NCBI GenBank assembly: GCA_004000625.1
Contig: SAUS01000010.1
Coordinates: 1-49,758, forward strand
Direction: 5' to 3'
Origin: Candidatus Cibiobacter qucibialis
GTDB taxonomy: Bacteria > Bacillota > Clostridia > Oscillospirales > Ruminococcaceae
DNA: 49,758 nucleotides
The translations under genes were made by a program, and so were the position numbers. Under the pieces are notes generated by a model, which ran no database searches, was not told the origin of the DNA, and was given only the letters and a program-made list of their open reading frames with translations. Of the stretch, positions 33,816 through 43,278 are shown in pieces (the first letter of the stretch is position 1; each line of letters starts with the position of its first letter).

Positions 33816-34813
33816 TATTTCATCCGCTCCCTGATTTTGTCAAGCACGGCCGCCTGCGCCCTGGCTCCTGCAACAGCCTGCGCCGCGGTCACATATTGGA
33901 ACGCCAGCTTTTCGCCGGGGCGCAGCTGCGCCATGGCCGAAAGGTCAGCGCTGATGACGGTTGCAATTTTGGCATACCCGCCGGTGGTCTGGTGGTCAGC
34001 CAGCATCACAATGGGCTGCCCGTTGGCCGATACCTGCACCGAACCCGCCACAATGCCGTCCGATACAATGTCCGACCCATCCACAGTCTCGATCTGCGGC
34101 CCCTGCAATTTGCAGGCCATGCGGTCACAGTCTGCTGTCAAAGCATATACCCCGTGTACAAATGCGGCCTGCCCCACTGCGGTAAAGGCATCGGTCTGGG
34201 GGCCGGGCACCGCACGGAACAGCGGCAGCTTCCGCCCGCCCAAAAAGCGCCACGGCCTTGCGGGGGTGCGCGCCGTGCCCAGCGGGCGGTTTGCCCCTTT
34301 GGCGCAGATCTGCTGCCAGCGCTGTTCCACCATGGCGGGTGCCGCCCCAATGGGCAGCACATCCCCAGCTTTCAGTGCGCGGCCATCCAGCCCGCCCATC
34401 CGGCATTTTAAGTCGGTGGAGCGGCTGCCCAGCACGGGCGGGGTATCCACGCCGCCAAACACGGCCAGGTAGCCGCGCAGCCCGCTGCGGGCCGCGCCGA
34501 TTGCCAGCACCTGCCCCGCGCGGGCCAAAAGCGGCGTATAGGCGGGCACCGGGCGGCCATCCAGCGCGGCGGGCATATCGGCCCCCGCCAGGGCAAAAAC
34601 AGCGTCCCCGTCAAACTGATACTTGCCGCCCTGCAGGGTCATTTCCAGCACGGCGGCACCGGCTGCCTGGGGGTTGCCCGCCAGCAGGTTGGCGGTCCGC
34701 ATAGCGTAACCATCCGCCGCTCCACAGGTGCGGAACCCCCGCGCGGCATAGCCGGTGCGGCCTGCATCCTGCACGGTGGTCAGCGGGCCGGGGCTTATCA
34801 CATGCAAGTTCAC
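33815..34813 (-). CDS. pxpC: 5-oxoprolinase subunit C (KipA/AHS2)
   Basis: Encodes 332 residues of the biotin-dependent carboxyltransferase-like AHS2 family, beginning LHVISPGPLTTVQDAGRTGY, which is diagnostic. It forms the PxpBC complex that works with PxpA on 5-oxoproline. It overlaps pxpB by 4 nt (34810-34813) and the next gene by one base, so the cistrons are tightly coupled. Confidence 0.93.
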   Translation of the reverse strand: MNLHVISPGPLTTVQDAGRTGYAARGFRTCGAADGYAMRTANLLAGNPQAAGAAVLEMTLQGGKYQFDGDAVFALAGADMPAALDGRPVPAYTPLLARAGQVLAIGAARSGLRGYLAVFGGVDTPPVLGSRSTDLKCRMGGLDGRALKAGDVLPIGAAPAMVEQRWQQICAKGANRPLGTARTPARPWRFLGGRKLPLFRAVPGPQTDAFTAVGQAAFVHGVYALTADCDRMACKLQGPQIETVDGSDIVSDGIVAGSVQVSANGQPIVMLADHQTTGGYAKIATVISADLSAMAQLRPGEKLAFQYVTAAQAVAGARAQAAVLDKIRERMK

Positions 34814-35505
34814 AGTGCCGCCCCCTGTTCTTTCTGGATGGTTTCAAACTTTTCCGGGCTGATGGGCACAAACCGGATGCGGTCCCCCGCCGTGTAAGGC
34901 AGTTTGCCGCCGCCAGCCGGGTCAAACAGGCGCAGCGGCGTGCGGCCGATCAGCTGCCACCCGCCGGGGGAAGCCAGCGGGTAGATGCCCGTCTGCTTGC
35001 CGCCAATGCCCACCGCCCCCGCGGGGATCTTGGTGCGCGGGGTCTGCAACCGGGGGCAGACAATGCGTTCATCCATACCGCCCAGGTACGGGAACCCCGG
35101 CAGGAACCCCAGCATAAAAATGCGGTAGTCCCGCCCGCAGTGGATGTCGATGACCTGCTGTTCGGTCAGCCCGGCGTGCTGTGCCACAAAGGCCAGGTCG
35201 GGGCCGTAATCTCCGCCGTAACACACTGGCACCTCCACCAGCCGCCCGGTCGCGGTGCTGCTGACCGGGGGCAAAGCGTCCCACAGGCGGCGCAGCGCGG
35301 GGATCAGGGTATCGGCATCGGTCTGCAAAGGGTCCAGCGTGACCAGCAGCGCCGCATAGGTGGGCACTGTTTCCACCACGCCGGGCAGCTGCGCCGCCTG
35401 CACAGCGGCATCCAGCGCCATAACCTGCGCGTTCACCTGTTCACTGATCTCACTGCCGCAGACGGCCAGCACGCCGCTGTCCCCCACGGGGGTAAACTGG
35501 ATCAT
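34810..35505 (-). CDS. pxpB: 5-oxoprolinase subunit B (KipI/AHS1)
   Basis: Encodes 231 residues of the AHS1 family, with the FTPVGDSGVLAVCG start and the YRIFMLGFLPGFPYLGGMDE core. I chose ATG 35505, preceded by AAGGGGA; the open frame continues upstream through 25 codons into repeat A but without a ribosome site. It is first of the pxpB-pxpC-hydro-lyase-pxpA unit. Confidence 0.93.
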   Translation of the reverse strand: MIQFTPVGDSGVLAVCGSEISEQVNAQVMALDAAVQAAQLPGVVETVPTYAALLVTLDPLQTDADTLIPALRRLWDALPPVSSTATGRLVEVPVCYGGDYGPDLAFVAQHAGLTEQQVIDIHCGRDYRIFMLGFLPGFPYLGGMDERIVCPRLQTPRTKIPAGAVGIGGKQTGIYPLASPGGWQLIGRTPLRLFDPAGGGKLPYTAGDRIRFVPISPEKFETIQKEQGAAL

Positions 35506-35567
35506 AACAAAAATCCCCTTTGCGTCCGATATTTTGGGGCTGGTCAGGAAGTGTGCTGTGCCTTTAG

Positions 35568-35739
35568 GGCAATACCGCATAATTCTAAGTGCCGATACGG
35601 CGAGCGAGGTGCGGCAGATGCTAAGCCAAAAGCGCAGATAATACTTTGTGTATTATCGAGCATTTTGGCAACGCAGATGCCGTGCCGCAGCCGCCAGAGC
35701 GGTGCTTAAGCCGTCAGGCGGGAATTGTGCGGTGTTGCC
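35568..35739 (+). repeat. Repeat A, short form (172 bp)
   Basis: A complete copy with inverted ends, flanked on both sides by TTAG (35564-35567 and 35740-35743). It lies in the leader of pxpB on the opposite strand and is followed directly by palindrome C. Confidence 0.92.
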
Positions 35740-35749
35740 TTAGGTTCGC

Positions 35750-35768
35750 GGGCGCACATTGTGCGCCC
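35750..35768. repeat. Palindrome C copy
   Basis: GGGCGCACATTGTGCGCCC only 7 bp past the target duplication of repeat A. The two repeat families are thus adjacent here. Confidence 0.8.
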
Positions 35769-35828
35769 CTACGGTCCCTAAACGTGCCGTTTTGGGTTCA
35801 CTGCTTCCTGACCAAGGCCAATGTGCCT

Positions 35829-35837
35829 ATTATAGCA
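35829..35837 (-). promoter_or_regulatory. Possible extended -10 promoter for pxpB
   Basis: On the minus strand TGC-TATAAT, just after the DUF4392 stop. No good -35 is seen. If used, its transcript would cross palindrome C and repeat A before pxpB. Confidence 0.4.
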
Positions 35838-35846
35838 CAGCCTGCT

Positions 35847-36917
35847 TTATGCCTGCTCAAAAAATTTCTTTGCCAGCACCGGGCCGAACCAGTGGTCCGA
35901 ATTATGGGAATACCGCACCGCATACGCCGTGCACTGCCGCATCATGCTGACAATGCCAACGTTCATGCGGGTATCAAACCCATCCACACCCGGCAGCAGC
36001 GAGCCTGTCATATCGATCATGCCATTGCGGGAAAGCACCCGCATGACCTCGCTTTCCATCTCCTCCCGGTGCAGGATGTCCATATCCTTTTTCAGGTAGG
36101 CCAGCGCGGCCATCAGCGCATAGCAGCCCCAGTCAGAGCAGGTTGCCGTGATGATGTTATCGGTGCTGCTTGCGGCCAGAATGCCGCCGCAGCAGCCGTC
36201 CTGGCATTCGCCGGGGGCGGTGAAGGGCACATATTTTTTAATGTGCTCCCCAATGGTGCCCATGCCGATCTCATTGCCCAGATCGCCGATGGCCACATTG
36301 GGCACGCCGCGGGCGCGCAGTTCGTTCCACAGCACATCGCTTTTGGCTTCCAGTGCGGTCACATCCTTGCCCACCGCATTGTGGTAAACACCCTTGGCGT
36401 TGCCGCCGCAGGCTTCCACCGAGATCACCGCTGCGGGTAAAATCTTATCCGCCAGCGCTTTGGCCTGGGCGGGGGCTTTGGCCTTATCTTTGGTAAAGGC
36501 CACAACGCCAAGGCTCAGCGGCAGCTCCATGGCGGTATCCAGGTCCTCATACACATGCAGACCCACCACATTGCCGCATTTCTTAAAGGCTTCCACGCTG
36601 TCCTGCGGGCAGACGATGATCGGCTTTGCCCCAAAGGCCAATACCAGAGACCGCGCCAGCAGGATCGCGCTGACAGAGCCGTCCATTTCCGGCACCTTGT
36701 GGGGCAGCAATACAAACCCGACCAGGATATACACCGGGTCGCCGGGGTGGATGGCTTTGCACAACGCTTCGGCTGCGTGCATGGCGGTCGGCTCCCCGGT
36801 ATATGCCCGGCTGCCCGCGTACAAAATGCGGCACACCCCGTAACCGCGGGGGTCCAGACACATGATGGTATCCAGGTTTTCGCCTACATTGCGTTTTTCC
36901 AGTTCGTCACGGGTCAT
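35847..36917 (-). CDS. DUF4392 protein (D-glutamate cyclase C-terminal type)
   Basis: Encodes 356 residues matching the DUF4392 family (PF14336), which forms the C-terminal part of mammalian D-glutamate cyclase. It has a GDLGNEIGMGTIGEHI core, a cysteine-rich ECQDGCCGG segment and ATCSDWGCYAL. ATG 36917 follows AAGGGGGA; an upstream in-frame start lies inside the dat gene. It lies 16 bp after dat in the same direction and just upstream of the pxp genes. It probably acts on D-glutamate, by family and context. Confidence 0.82.
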   Translation of the reverse strand: MTRDELEKRNVGENLDTIMCLDPRGYGVCRILYAGSRAYTGEPTAMHAAEALCKAIHPGDPVYILVGFVLLPHKVPEMDGSVSAILLARSLVLAFGAKPIIVCPQDSVEAFKKCGNVVGLHVYEDLDTAMELPLSLGVVAFTKDKAKAPAQAKALADKILPAAVISVEACGGNAKGVYHNAVGKDVTALEAKSDVLWNELRARGVPNVAIGDLGNEIGMGTIGEHIKKYVPFTAPGECQDGCCGGILAASSTDNIITATCSDWGCYALMAALAYLKKDMDILHREEMESEVMRVLSRNGMIDMTGSLLPGVDGFDTRMNVGIVSMMRQCTAYAVRYSHNSDHWFGPVLAKKFFEQA

Positions 36918-36933
36918 GGTGTTTTCCCCCTTT

Positions 36934-37791
36934 TCAGCCCCACAGACTTTCGCAGCCGGTATAGTCATAGAACTCTTTCAGCACTTCGTCCTGGATGGCT
37001 TTCAGGGTAGCGGGGTCCTTGCCGCCGGCGGGCTTGCCCTCAAACTCGCAGGCATGCAGACAGAAGTTGGAGGAGGAGGTCACGATGATCTCATCCGCAT
37101 CGCGCAGGAAATCCACCGTGAACGGTTTTTCCATCACGGTAATGCCCAGGCGGTAGCAGGCCTGCAGCATATGGGTCTTGGCAATGCCGCGCAAAATCAG
37201 TTCATCGTTCGGGTGGGAATAGAAAATCCCGTCTTTCAGCACTGAAACGTTGGAGTGCGCACATTCCGTTACAATATCCCCGCGGTGGAACACGGTCTCG
37301 CTCATGCCGGCCAGCTTGGCGCGCTGGGCGGTCATAACGCTGGGCAGCAGGTTCAGCGTTTTGATGTTGCAGTGGTAAAAGCGAGTGTCTTCCTCAGAGT
37401 TCAGGCGGATGGGCTTGTCGGGGTCGTTCAGGGTGTTGGGCCGGATGGAAACCCACAGCTTGCCGGGCACGCCTTCCTCATACACATGGTTGCGGGGCTC
37501 CACACCGCGGGTGACCTGCCAGTATACAAAGTTGACCTTGCTGTCCACCTTGGCCAGCAGGTCGGTCAGCAGCCTGCCCAGCTCGGCCTTGCTCATCGGG
37601 ATGTTGATATCCAGTGCCTTGGCACTGGTAAAAAAGCGGTCCAGGTGGTCCTGCAGCAGGTATACCTTGCCGTTCGCGCCAACGGTGGCATCGTAGCAGC
37701 CATCGCCAAAAAAGTGAACGCGATCATTGAACGGCACCATCAATTTTTCCGGTGCGCCGATTTTGCCATCATAATATGCAATGGATTCCAT
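36934..37791 (-). CDS. dat: D-amino acid aminotransferase (PLP fold type IV)
   Basis: Encodes 285 residues. The PLP lysine lies in CNIKTLNLLPSVM, close to the DIKSLNLL pattern of D-alanine aminotransferases, and the GDGCYDATVGANGKVYLLQD start and VTECAHSNVSVLKDG segment fit the same family. These enzymes make D-glutamate from D-alanine and 2-oxoglutarate. The neighbouring D-glutamate cyclase-type genes support that specificity over branched-chain aminotransferase. Confidence 0.85.
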   Translation of the reverse strand: MESIAYYDGKIGAPEKLMVPFNDRVHFFGDGCYDATVGANGKVYLLQDHLDRFFTSAKALDINIPMSKAELGRLLTDLLAKVDSKVNFVYWQVTRGVEPRNHVYEEGVPGKLWVSIRPNTLNDPDKPIRLNSEEDTRFYHCNIKTLNLLPSVMTAQRAKLAGMSETVFHRGDIVTECAHSNVSVLKDGIFYSHPNDELILRGIAKTHMLQACYRLGITVMEKPFTVDFLRDADEIIVTSSSNFCLHACEFEGKPAGGKDPATLKAIQDEVLKEFYDYTGCESLWG

Positions 37792-37834
37792 TTTCCCTTA
37801 CTCCTCTCATCTTGGTTGCCTTTATGTTCAGCCG

Positions 37835-38482
37835 TTATTTGGCTTTCACATCAAATTTCAGTTCAATCACTTTTTTAATCAGCTCCACGCAGTTATCCAG
37901 CCCAATGGCGGCGGAATCCAGGCAGAGGTCATAATTTTCCACCCGCTTCCACTGGCGGCCGGTGTGGTATTTGTAATAGCTTTCACGGTAGCGGTCCAGC
38001 TTGTCAATATAGTGCTTGGCCTGGCTGCTGCCAATGCCCTGGCGCTTCATCTCGCGCTCCACACGCCAGTCATAGGGGGCATCCACATACACGGTCAGCA
38101 CGTTGGGCTTATCCCGCAGAACAAAGTCCGCCGCGCGGCCCACGCAGATATAGCTTTCCTCGTTCAGCAGCTCCCGCAGCACCTTGGCCTGGTAGTTGAA
38201 CAGGTTTTCATCGCTGATAAAGTTGCCGCTTTCCGGCGGGATGATGCTGCCGTCATACACCCGTTCCGAAACCCGGTATAGCATGGTTTTGCGGGTGTTC
38301 TCATCGGCGCGGGCAAACAGTTCCTCGCTGATGCCGCTGTCCTCTGAGGCAAGGCGCAGCAGCTTGCGGTCATACAGGTCAATGTCAAATGCCTTTGCCA
38401 GCTGCTTGCCAATGTAGCTGCCGCCGCCCGAACCACAGGTGCGGGTAATGGCGACTGCAAAATACGGATAATCGGGATACAT
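37835..38482 (-). CDS. Cytidylate kinase-like protein
   Basis: Encodes 215 residues of the cytidylate-kinase-like family PF13189, with a P-loop region TRTCGSGGGSYIGKQLA at the N-terminus and VYVDAPYDWRVEREMKRQGI in the lid region. It differs from the housekeeping Cmk, and the family's substrate is not established. It lies 13 bp after livF and 43 bp before dat, all in the same direction. Confidence 0.85.
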   Translation of the reverse strand: MYPDYPYFAVAITRTCGSGGGSYIGKQLAKAFDIDLYDRKLLRLASEDSGISEELFARADENTRKTMLYRVSERVYDGSIIPPESGNFISDENLFNYQAKVLRELLNEESYICVGRAADFVLRDKPNVLTVYVDAPYDWRVEREMKRQGIGSSQAKHYIDKLDRYRESYYKYHTGRQWKRVENYDLCLDSAAIGLDNCVELIKKVIELKFDVKAK

Positions 38483-38495
38483 TTTCCACCCCTCC

Positions 38496-39194
38496 TTACT
38501 GGCCCAGATAGGCTTTCTTCACGCGCGGGTCGTTCAGCAGATCCGCGGCGTTGCCCTCAATGCTGATGTTGCCGGTTTCCAGCACATAGGCGCGGTCCGA
38601 GATGGCCAGCGCCATCTTTGCGTTCTGTTCCACCAGCAGGATCGTGATGCCCTGCTTGTTTACTTCCTGAATGATGGCAAAGATCTCTTTGACCAGCAGG
38701 GGCGAAAGGCCCATCGAAGGTTCATCCATCAAAATCATTTTGGGCTTTGCCATCAGGGCGCGGCCTACGGCCAGCATCTGCTGCTCGCCGCCGGAAAGGG
38801 TGCCCGCCATCTGGCGGCGGCGCTCTTCCAGACGGGGGAAGCGCTTATACACATCCTTCATCGTCTCTTCCATCCCGGCCGGGTCGGCATAAGCGCCCAT
38901 TTCCAGGTTTTCTTCCACCGTCATCTGGGGGAAGATATGCCGCCCTTCCGGCACATGGGCCAGCTTGTAGGTAATGATCTTGCTGGGTTCCGCCTTGCGC
39001 AGGTCGTGCCCGTCAAACATCACGCTGCCGGACGCAGCTTTTTCCAGCCCGGTAATGGTGCGCAGGGTGGTGGTTTTGCCCGCGCCGTTTGCCCCGATCA
39101 GGGATACGATCTCGCCGTCATCCACATGCAGCGATATGCCGTTCAGCGCGTGTACCGCGCCGTAATTGACATGAAGGTCTTTTACTTCAAGCAT
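38496..39194 (-). CDS. livF: Branched-chain-type amino acid ABC ATPase LivF
   Basis: Encodes 232 residues. Walker A is GANGAGKTT, the signature is LSGGEQQMLAVGRAL and Walker B is MILMDEPSMGL. It energises the LivHM permease together with LivG. The start is ATG 39194, overlapping livG by 8 nt; the longer frame to 39239 lies inside livG. Confidence 0.93.
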   Translation of the reverse strand: MLEVKDLHVNYGAVHALNGISLHVDDGEIVSLIGANGAGKTTTLRTITGLEKAASGSVMFDGHDLRKAEPSKIITYKLAHVPEGRHIFPQMTVEENLEMGAYADPAGMEETMKDVYKRFPRLEERRRQMAGTLSGGEQQMLAVGRALMAKPKMILMDEPSMGLSPLLVKEIFAIIQEVNKQGITILLVEQNAKMALAISDRAYVLETGNISIEGNAADLLNDPRVKKAYLGQ

Positions 39195-39981
39195 CCGCTT
39201 CGACCTCCTTCTCTTTGTCTTTGCCCAGGTATGCTTCAATCACATGGGGGTCATTGGCGATCTCTGCCGGTGTACCGGAAGCGATCGTGGTACCAAAGTC
39301 CAGCACCTGGATTCGCTCGCAGATTTTCATGACCAAACTCATGTCATGCTCGATCAGCAGCACCGATACCTTGAATTCGCTCCGGATATAATCAATAATC
39401 TCCAGCAGTTCCTCCGTTTCAGTCGGGTTCATACCGGCGGCCGGTTCGTCCAGCAACAGCAGCTTCATGTTGGTGGCCAGCGCGCGGGCAATCTCCAGGC
39501 GGCGCTGCTCACCATAGGGCAGGTTGTCGGCCTCCAGGTTCTCCTTGCCGGAAAGGTGCACCACCTGCAGCAGCTCTTTGGCGCGTGCGGTGGCGGCGGC
39601 TTCCTGCTGCCAGTACGCCTTGGTGCGGAAAATGGCCTGCGGCATGTTGTAGGTCAGTTCTTCCAGCATGGCAGCTTTGACGTTTTCGATCACCGTCATT
39701 TTTTTGAACAGGCGGATATTCTGGAAGGTTCTAGCAATGCCTGCATGAACGATCTGGTGGGTCTTTTTGCCGTTCATCCGCTCACCATTCAGGTAAAGGG
39801 AGCCTTCGGTCGGCTTATACACACCAGTGATCAGGTTGAACACGGTGGTTTTGCCTGCGCCGTTGGGGCCGATCAGCCCCACCAGCTCGGATTCGCCGAT
39901 TTCCATATTAAAATCATCCACGGCTTTCAGGCCGCCAAACTGGATACCAAGGTGCTGGCATTTCAAAACGGGTTGTGCCAT
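39187..39981 (-). CDS. livG: Branched-chain-type amino acid ABC ATPase LivG
   Basis: Encodes 264 residues with Walker A GPNGAGKTT, signature LPYGEQRRLEIARALA (Gly-Glu form as usual in LivG) and Walker B LLLLDEPAAGMNP. It forms a heterodimeric ATPase with LivF. It starts 3 bp after the livM stop. Confidence 0.93.
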   Translation of the reverse strand: MAQPVLKCQHLGIQFGGLKAVDDFNMEIGESELVGLIGPNGAGKTTVFNLITGVYKPTEGSLYLNGERMNGKKTHQIVHAGIARTFQNIRLFKKMTVIENVKAAMLEELTYNMPQAIFRTKAYWQQEAAATARAKELLQVVHLSGKENLEADNLPYGEQRRLEIARALATNMKLLLLDEPAAGMNPTETEELLEIIDYIRSEFKVSVLLIEHDMSLVMKICERIQVLDFGTTIASGTPAEIANDPHVIEAYLGKDKEKEVEADA

Positions 39982-39984
39982 GGT

Positions 39985-40989
39985 TCAGGCCCCCTTTTCT
40001 GCTTTTGCTTTTACCGTGCCGCGGCCGGTCAGTTTTTCCAGCGCGCGGGTCAGGCTGAACTCCCACCGGCCAAAGATGCCGCCGGGACGGAACAGCATGA
40101 CCAGCACCAGAACCACCGAGTAGGCCAGCATGCGGTAGGTAGAAAATTCACGCATCAGTTCCGGTAAAGCGCTCAGGAACGCTGCGCCGATGATGGAACC
40201 GGTCAGCGAACCGGTGCCGCCGATGATCACTTCGCTCAACAGCTCTGCGGAATAGTTAAAGTTGAAGTTGGTGGGGATCATTGCCGTCATGTAATGGGCA
40301 TAAATACCGCCGCCGACGCCGGCAAAGAATGCGCTGATGGCAAAGGTCATGACCTTGTAATAGGTCACGTTGATGCCGGAAGCCGAAGCCGCGATGTAGT
40401 CCTCACGGATGGCCTGCACGGTGCGGCCATATTTGCTGCGGACGAACAGGTACATGATGGTAACGCAGACCACCATGATCCAGAATACCCGCGGGAAGGT
40501 GGACAGCTTGAGGATGCCGCTCATTGTTTTACCGCCGCCGGTGATGGAAAAGTTGCAGAAGCAGACGCGGATGATTTCGGCAAACGCCATGGTGACAATG
40601 GCGAGATAGTCGCCGCGCAGGCGCAGCGCCGGGATGCCGACCAGTACGCCCATGATGCCCGCAGCCAGGCCGCCGACCAGCAGCGCGATCAGGAACAGCC
40701 CCAGATCCGAAAGCCCTTTGCCTGCCAGCGCGCCGGATACAATGGCAGAGACATAAGCGCCGACCGAAACAAACCCCGCATGCCCCAAGGAGAACTCGCC
40801 CATAAAGCCAACTACCAGGTTCAGCGATGTGACCATGATGATGGTGTAGCAGGCGGTGGTGCAGATGCCCTGAATATAGGTGGTGGAGGTGCCGAACGCA
40901 TTGACGGCGAACAGCCCTGTCAACAGGGCAAACACCAGCGCTACGCCCACAGCGTTCAAAAGATAGGAGCCTTTTATTTTTTTACTCAT
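39985..40989 (-). CDS. livM: Branched-chain-type amino acid ABC permease LivM
   Basis: Encodes 334 residues, a polytopic protein with the family segments GEFSLGHAGFVSVGAY and PALRLRGDYLAIVTMAFAEI. It pairs with LivH in the membrane. The 16-bp gap to livH and a GGAGGGAG site place it in the same operon. Confidence 0.93.
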   Translation of the reverse strand: MSKKIKGSYLLNAVGVALVFALLTGLFAVNAFGTSTTYIQGICTTACYTIIMVTSLNLVVGFMGEFSLGHAGFVSVGAYVSAIVSGALAGKGLSDLGLFLIALLVGGLAAGIMGVLVGIPALRLRGDYLAIVTMAFAEIIRVCFCNFSITGGGKTMSGILKLSTFPRVFWIMVVCVTIMYLFVRSKYGRTVQAIREDYIAASASGINVTYYKVMTFAISAFFAGVGGGIYAHYMTAMIPTNFNFNYSAELLSEVIIGGTGSLTGSIIGAAFLSALPELMREFSTYRMLAYSVVLVLVMLFRPGGIFGRWEFSLTRALEKLTGRGTVKAKAEKGA

Positions 40990-41005
40990 TGCTCTGCTCC
41001 CTCCC

Positions 41006-41896
41006 TTACACTTTTTCGCCGGTGTTCTTGCCCAGGATACCGGCGGGCTTGACCAGCAGGATCACGATCAATGTGCCGTAAGTAACGGCTTCGTACCAGC
41101 CGGGGGCAAACAGCTTGACAAAAATTTCAATCAGGCCGACCAGAATGCCGCCGATCATGGCGCCGGGGATGATGCCAATGCCGCCCAGAACTGCGGCGAT
41201 GAAGGCTTTCATGCCCATCATGGAGCCCATATCGGTGGTAACGCGGGGGTAGGTAGAGCAGTACATCAGCGCTGCCACCGCCGCCAGACCGGAGCCGATG
41301 GCAAAGGTCAGGGTGATGATCTTGTTCACGTTGATGCCCACCAGGGTGGAAGCATCCTTATCCTGCGGGACGGCGCGCATGGCCTTGCCCAGCTTGGTCT
41401 TTTTTACAAACAACTGCATGCAAAGCATCATCGCAACGCCGATGCCAATGGTCAGCAGCACGTTCAGCGGCAGCGATACCCCGCCGACCATAATGGTGGG
41501 CAGGCTGAAAATGGCCTGCACGTTGTGCGGCTTGGCGCCAAACAGCACCATGGCCAGGTTTTCCAAAAAGATGCTCATGGCCAGTGCGGTAATCAAGGCG
41601 GACATGGGCCCGGCCTTGCGCACCGGGCGGTAAGCCAGGATCTCAACCAGCACACCAACCAGCGCGCACACCGCAACGGCCACAATCACGGCCATCCAGG
41701 CGGGCATTCCCGCATCGACCATCAGCGGGATGGTGTAAAACAATGTGTAAGCACCGATCATGATAAAATCGCCGTGGGCAAAGTTGATCATGCGGATGAT
41801 ACCGTAAACCATGGTGTAGCCCAACGCGATCAGCGCATAAATAGCGCCCTGGTTCAGGCCGTTGATCAGGCCCTGAACAAATAATGATGCAGTCAT
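41006..41896 (-). CDS. livH: Branched-chain-type amino acid ABC permease LivH
   Basis: Encodes 296 residues with GLINGLNQGAIYALIALGYT and the MINFAHGDFIMIGAY signature of LivH. Eight or so membrane helices are expected. It follows livJ after a gap that holds a terminator hairpin, so its expression is probably lower than that of livJ. Confidence 0.93.
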   Translation of the reverse strand: MTASLFVQGLINGLNQGAIYALIALGYTMVYGIIRMINFAHGDFIMIGAYTLFYTIPLMVDAGMPAWMAVIVAVAVCALVGVLVEILAYRPVRKAGPMSALITALAMSIFLENLAMVLFGAKPHNVQAIFSLPTIMVGGVSLPLNVLLTIGIGVAMMLCMQLFVKKTKLGKAMRAVPQDKDASTLVGINVNKIITLTFAIGSGLAAVAALMYCSTYPRVTTDMGSMMGMKAFIAAVLGGIGIIPGAMIGGILVGLIEIFVKLFAPGWYEAVTYGTLIVILLVKPAGILGKNTGEKV

Positions 41897-41950
41897 GGTC
41901 CATTCACCTTTCCTATCATTTTTTGTGAATGTTTGATTCGGGGGAATCCA

Positions 41951-41994
41951 AAAAACAAAAAAGTGCGCGCGGCTGCTTGCATTGCCGCGCGCAC
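41951..41994 (-). terminator. Terminator hairpin between livJ and livH
   Basis: An 11-bp perfect stem (GTGCGCGCGGC / GCCGCGCGCAC, 41963-41973 and 41984-41994) followed on the minus strand by TTTTTTG. As the downstream genes are needed, it is likely a partial terminator reducing livHMGF relative to livJ. Confidence 0.85.
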
Positions 41995-42042
41995 CATTGC
42001 GCCTTTGCTCTGGAGGGAGTGTTTAGGGGAATCTAAAAAACT

Positions 42043-43278
42043 TTACTCAGCGGAGGAAACCAGGTTGCCATCGGAATCCAGCGTCTCAGACCACTTGACC
42101 TTGCCGTCAACAAAGGTGTTGAATGCAATACTCTTGATGGCGTCGCCGTTTTCGTCCAGCTTGATCTTGCCGCCAACGCCGGTAAACTCCATACCGGTCA
42201 TGCCTTTTACCAGGCTTGCGGTATCGGTGCCGCCGCCATTCTCGGCAGCTTGCAGCAGCATGTAGATGGCGTCATAGTACAGGGCCGCGCAGGCGTTCAG
42301 GCTTTCGGTGCCGTACTTTTCGGTGTACTTCTGCACAAAGTTCTGAACGGCGGGGGCGGTATCCTCGCTGGAGTAGTGGTTGGTAAAGTAGCAGTCATCA
42401 AACTTGTCTTCCAGGCCGGTGGTATCCGCACCATCCCAGGCATCGCCGCCCATGATGGTACCGGTAAAGCCCGCGTTGCGCGCTGCGCCTACAAACAGCG
42501 GTACCGTATCCAGGAAGCAGGGATAATACAAAAACTCTGCGCCGGAAGCCACGGCCTGTGCTGCCTGGGAGGAAAAGTCAGTATCAGTGCTCATGCACTC
42601 GCCGGTATAGGTAATTTCAATGCCGTTGGCCTCGCAGTTTTCTACAAAAGCGTCCTTCAGGCCGTTGGAATAGTCATCATCCTTGGCATAAATCACGGCT
42701 ACCTTGCTGAATCCCTTGCTCTTAACAAACAGGGCGGCCATCTTGCCCTGATACGGGTCAATGAAGCAGTTACGGAAGATCGTGGAGCCTTTCTGGGTCA
42801 CATCCACGTTGGTAGCGCCGGTTGCCAGCAGCAGCATTCCGTCATTGGCAGCCTGGGTCGCCATAGGCAGTGTAACGGAAGAGAAGAAGCTGCCCACGAT
42901 AGCGGCCGGGGAATCTGCCATGACCTTGTTGTAAGCGTTCATGGCCTGCTTGGCGTCCTTGGCATCGTCAGCCACCTTGCCGCCGTTGACGATCTCGACC
43001 GTGTAGCCGGAATCGCCGGAGTTGATCTCCTCCACAGCCATATCCACCGCGTTCTGGGCACCCTCGCCGTAAATGGCGGAGCCGCCGGTCATGGAGCAGA
43101 CCACACCAACACGGATCACATTACCGCTGTCCGCGCTGGATGCTGTGGTGGAAGCGGCACTGGAAGTATCTGCCGTGCTGGCTGTGCCGCCCTGTGCGCT
43201 GGAAGAACAGCCGCCCAAAACGCCTGCCGCCATCGCCGCCGCCATGGTAAGAGAAAGAACCCGTGTTGCCTTTTTCAT
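42043..43278 (-). CDS. livJ: Branched-chain-type amino acid binding lipoprotein LivJ
   Basis: Encodes 411 residues. The signal peptide ends in the lipobox VLGGC (Cys24), followed by a Ser/Thr/Ala-rich linker to about residue 50 and a type-1 periplasmic binding domain (VRVGVVCSMTGGSAIYGEG-like region). It is the external receptor for LivHMGF. The ligand may be branched-chain amino acids, but the family also binds other amino acids and amides, and the D-amino-acid genes downstream make other ligands possible. It has a long structured leader. Confidence 0.92.
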   Translation of the reverse strand: MKKATRVLSLTMAAAMAAGVLGGCSSSAQGGTASTADTSSAASTTASSADSGNVIRVGVVCSMTGGSAIYGEGAQNAVDMAVEEINSGDSGYTVEIVNGGKVADDAKDAKQAMNAYNKVMADSPAAIVGSFFSSVTLPMATQAANDGMLLLATGATNVDVTQKGSTIFRNCFIDPYQGKMAALFVKSKGFSKVAVIYAKDDDYSNGLKDAFVENCEANGIEITYTGECMSTDTDFSSQAAQAVASGAEFLYYPCFLDTVPLFVGAARNAGFTGTIMGGDAWDGADTTGLEDKFDDCYFTNHYSSEDTAPAVQNFVQKYTEKYGTESLNACAALYYDAIYMLLQAAENGGGTDTASLVKGMTGMEFTGVGGKIKLDENGDAIKSIAFNTFVDGKVKWSETLDSDGNLVSSAE

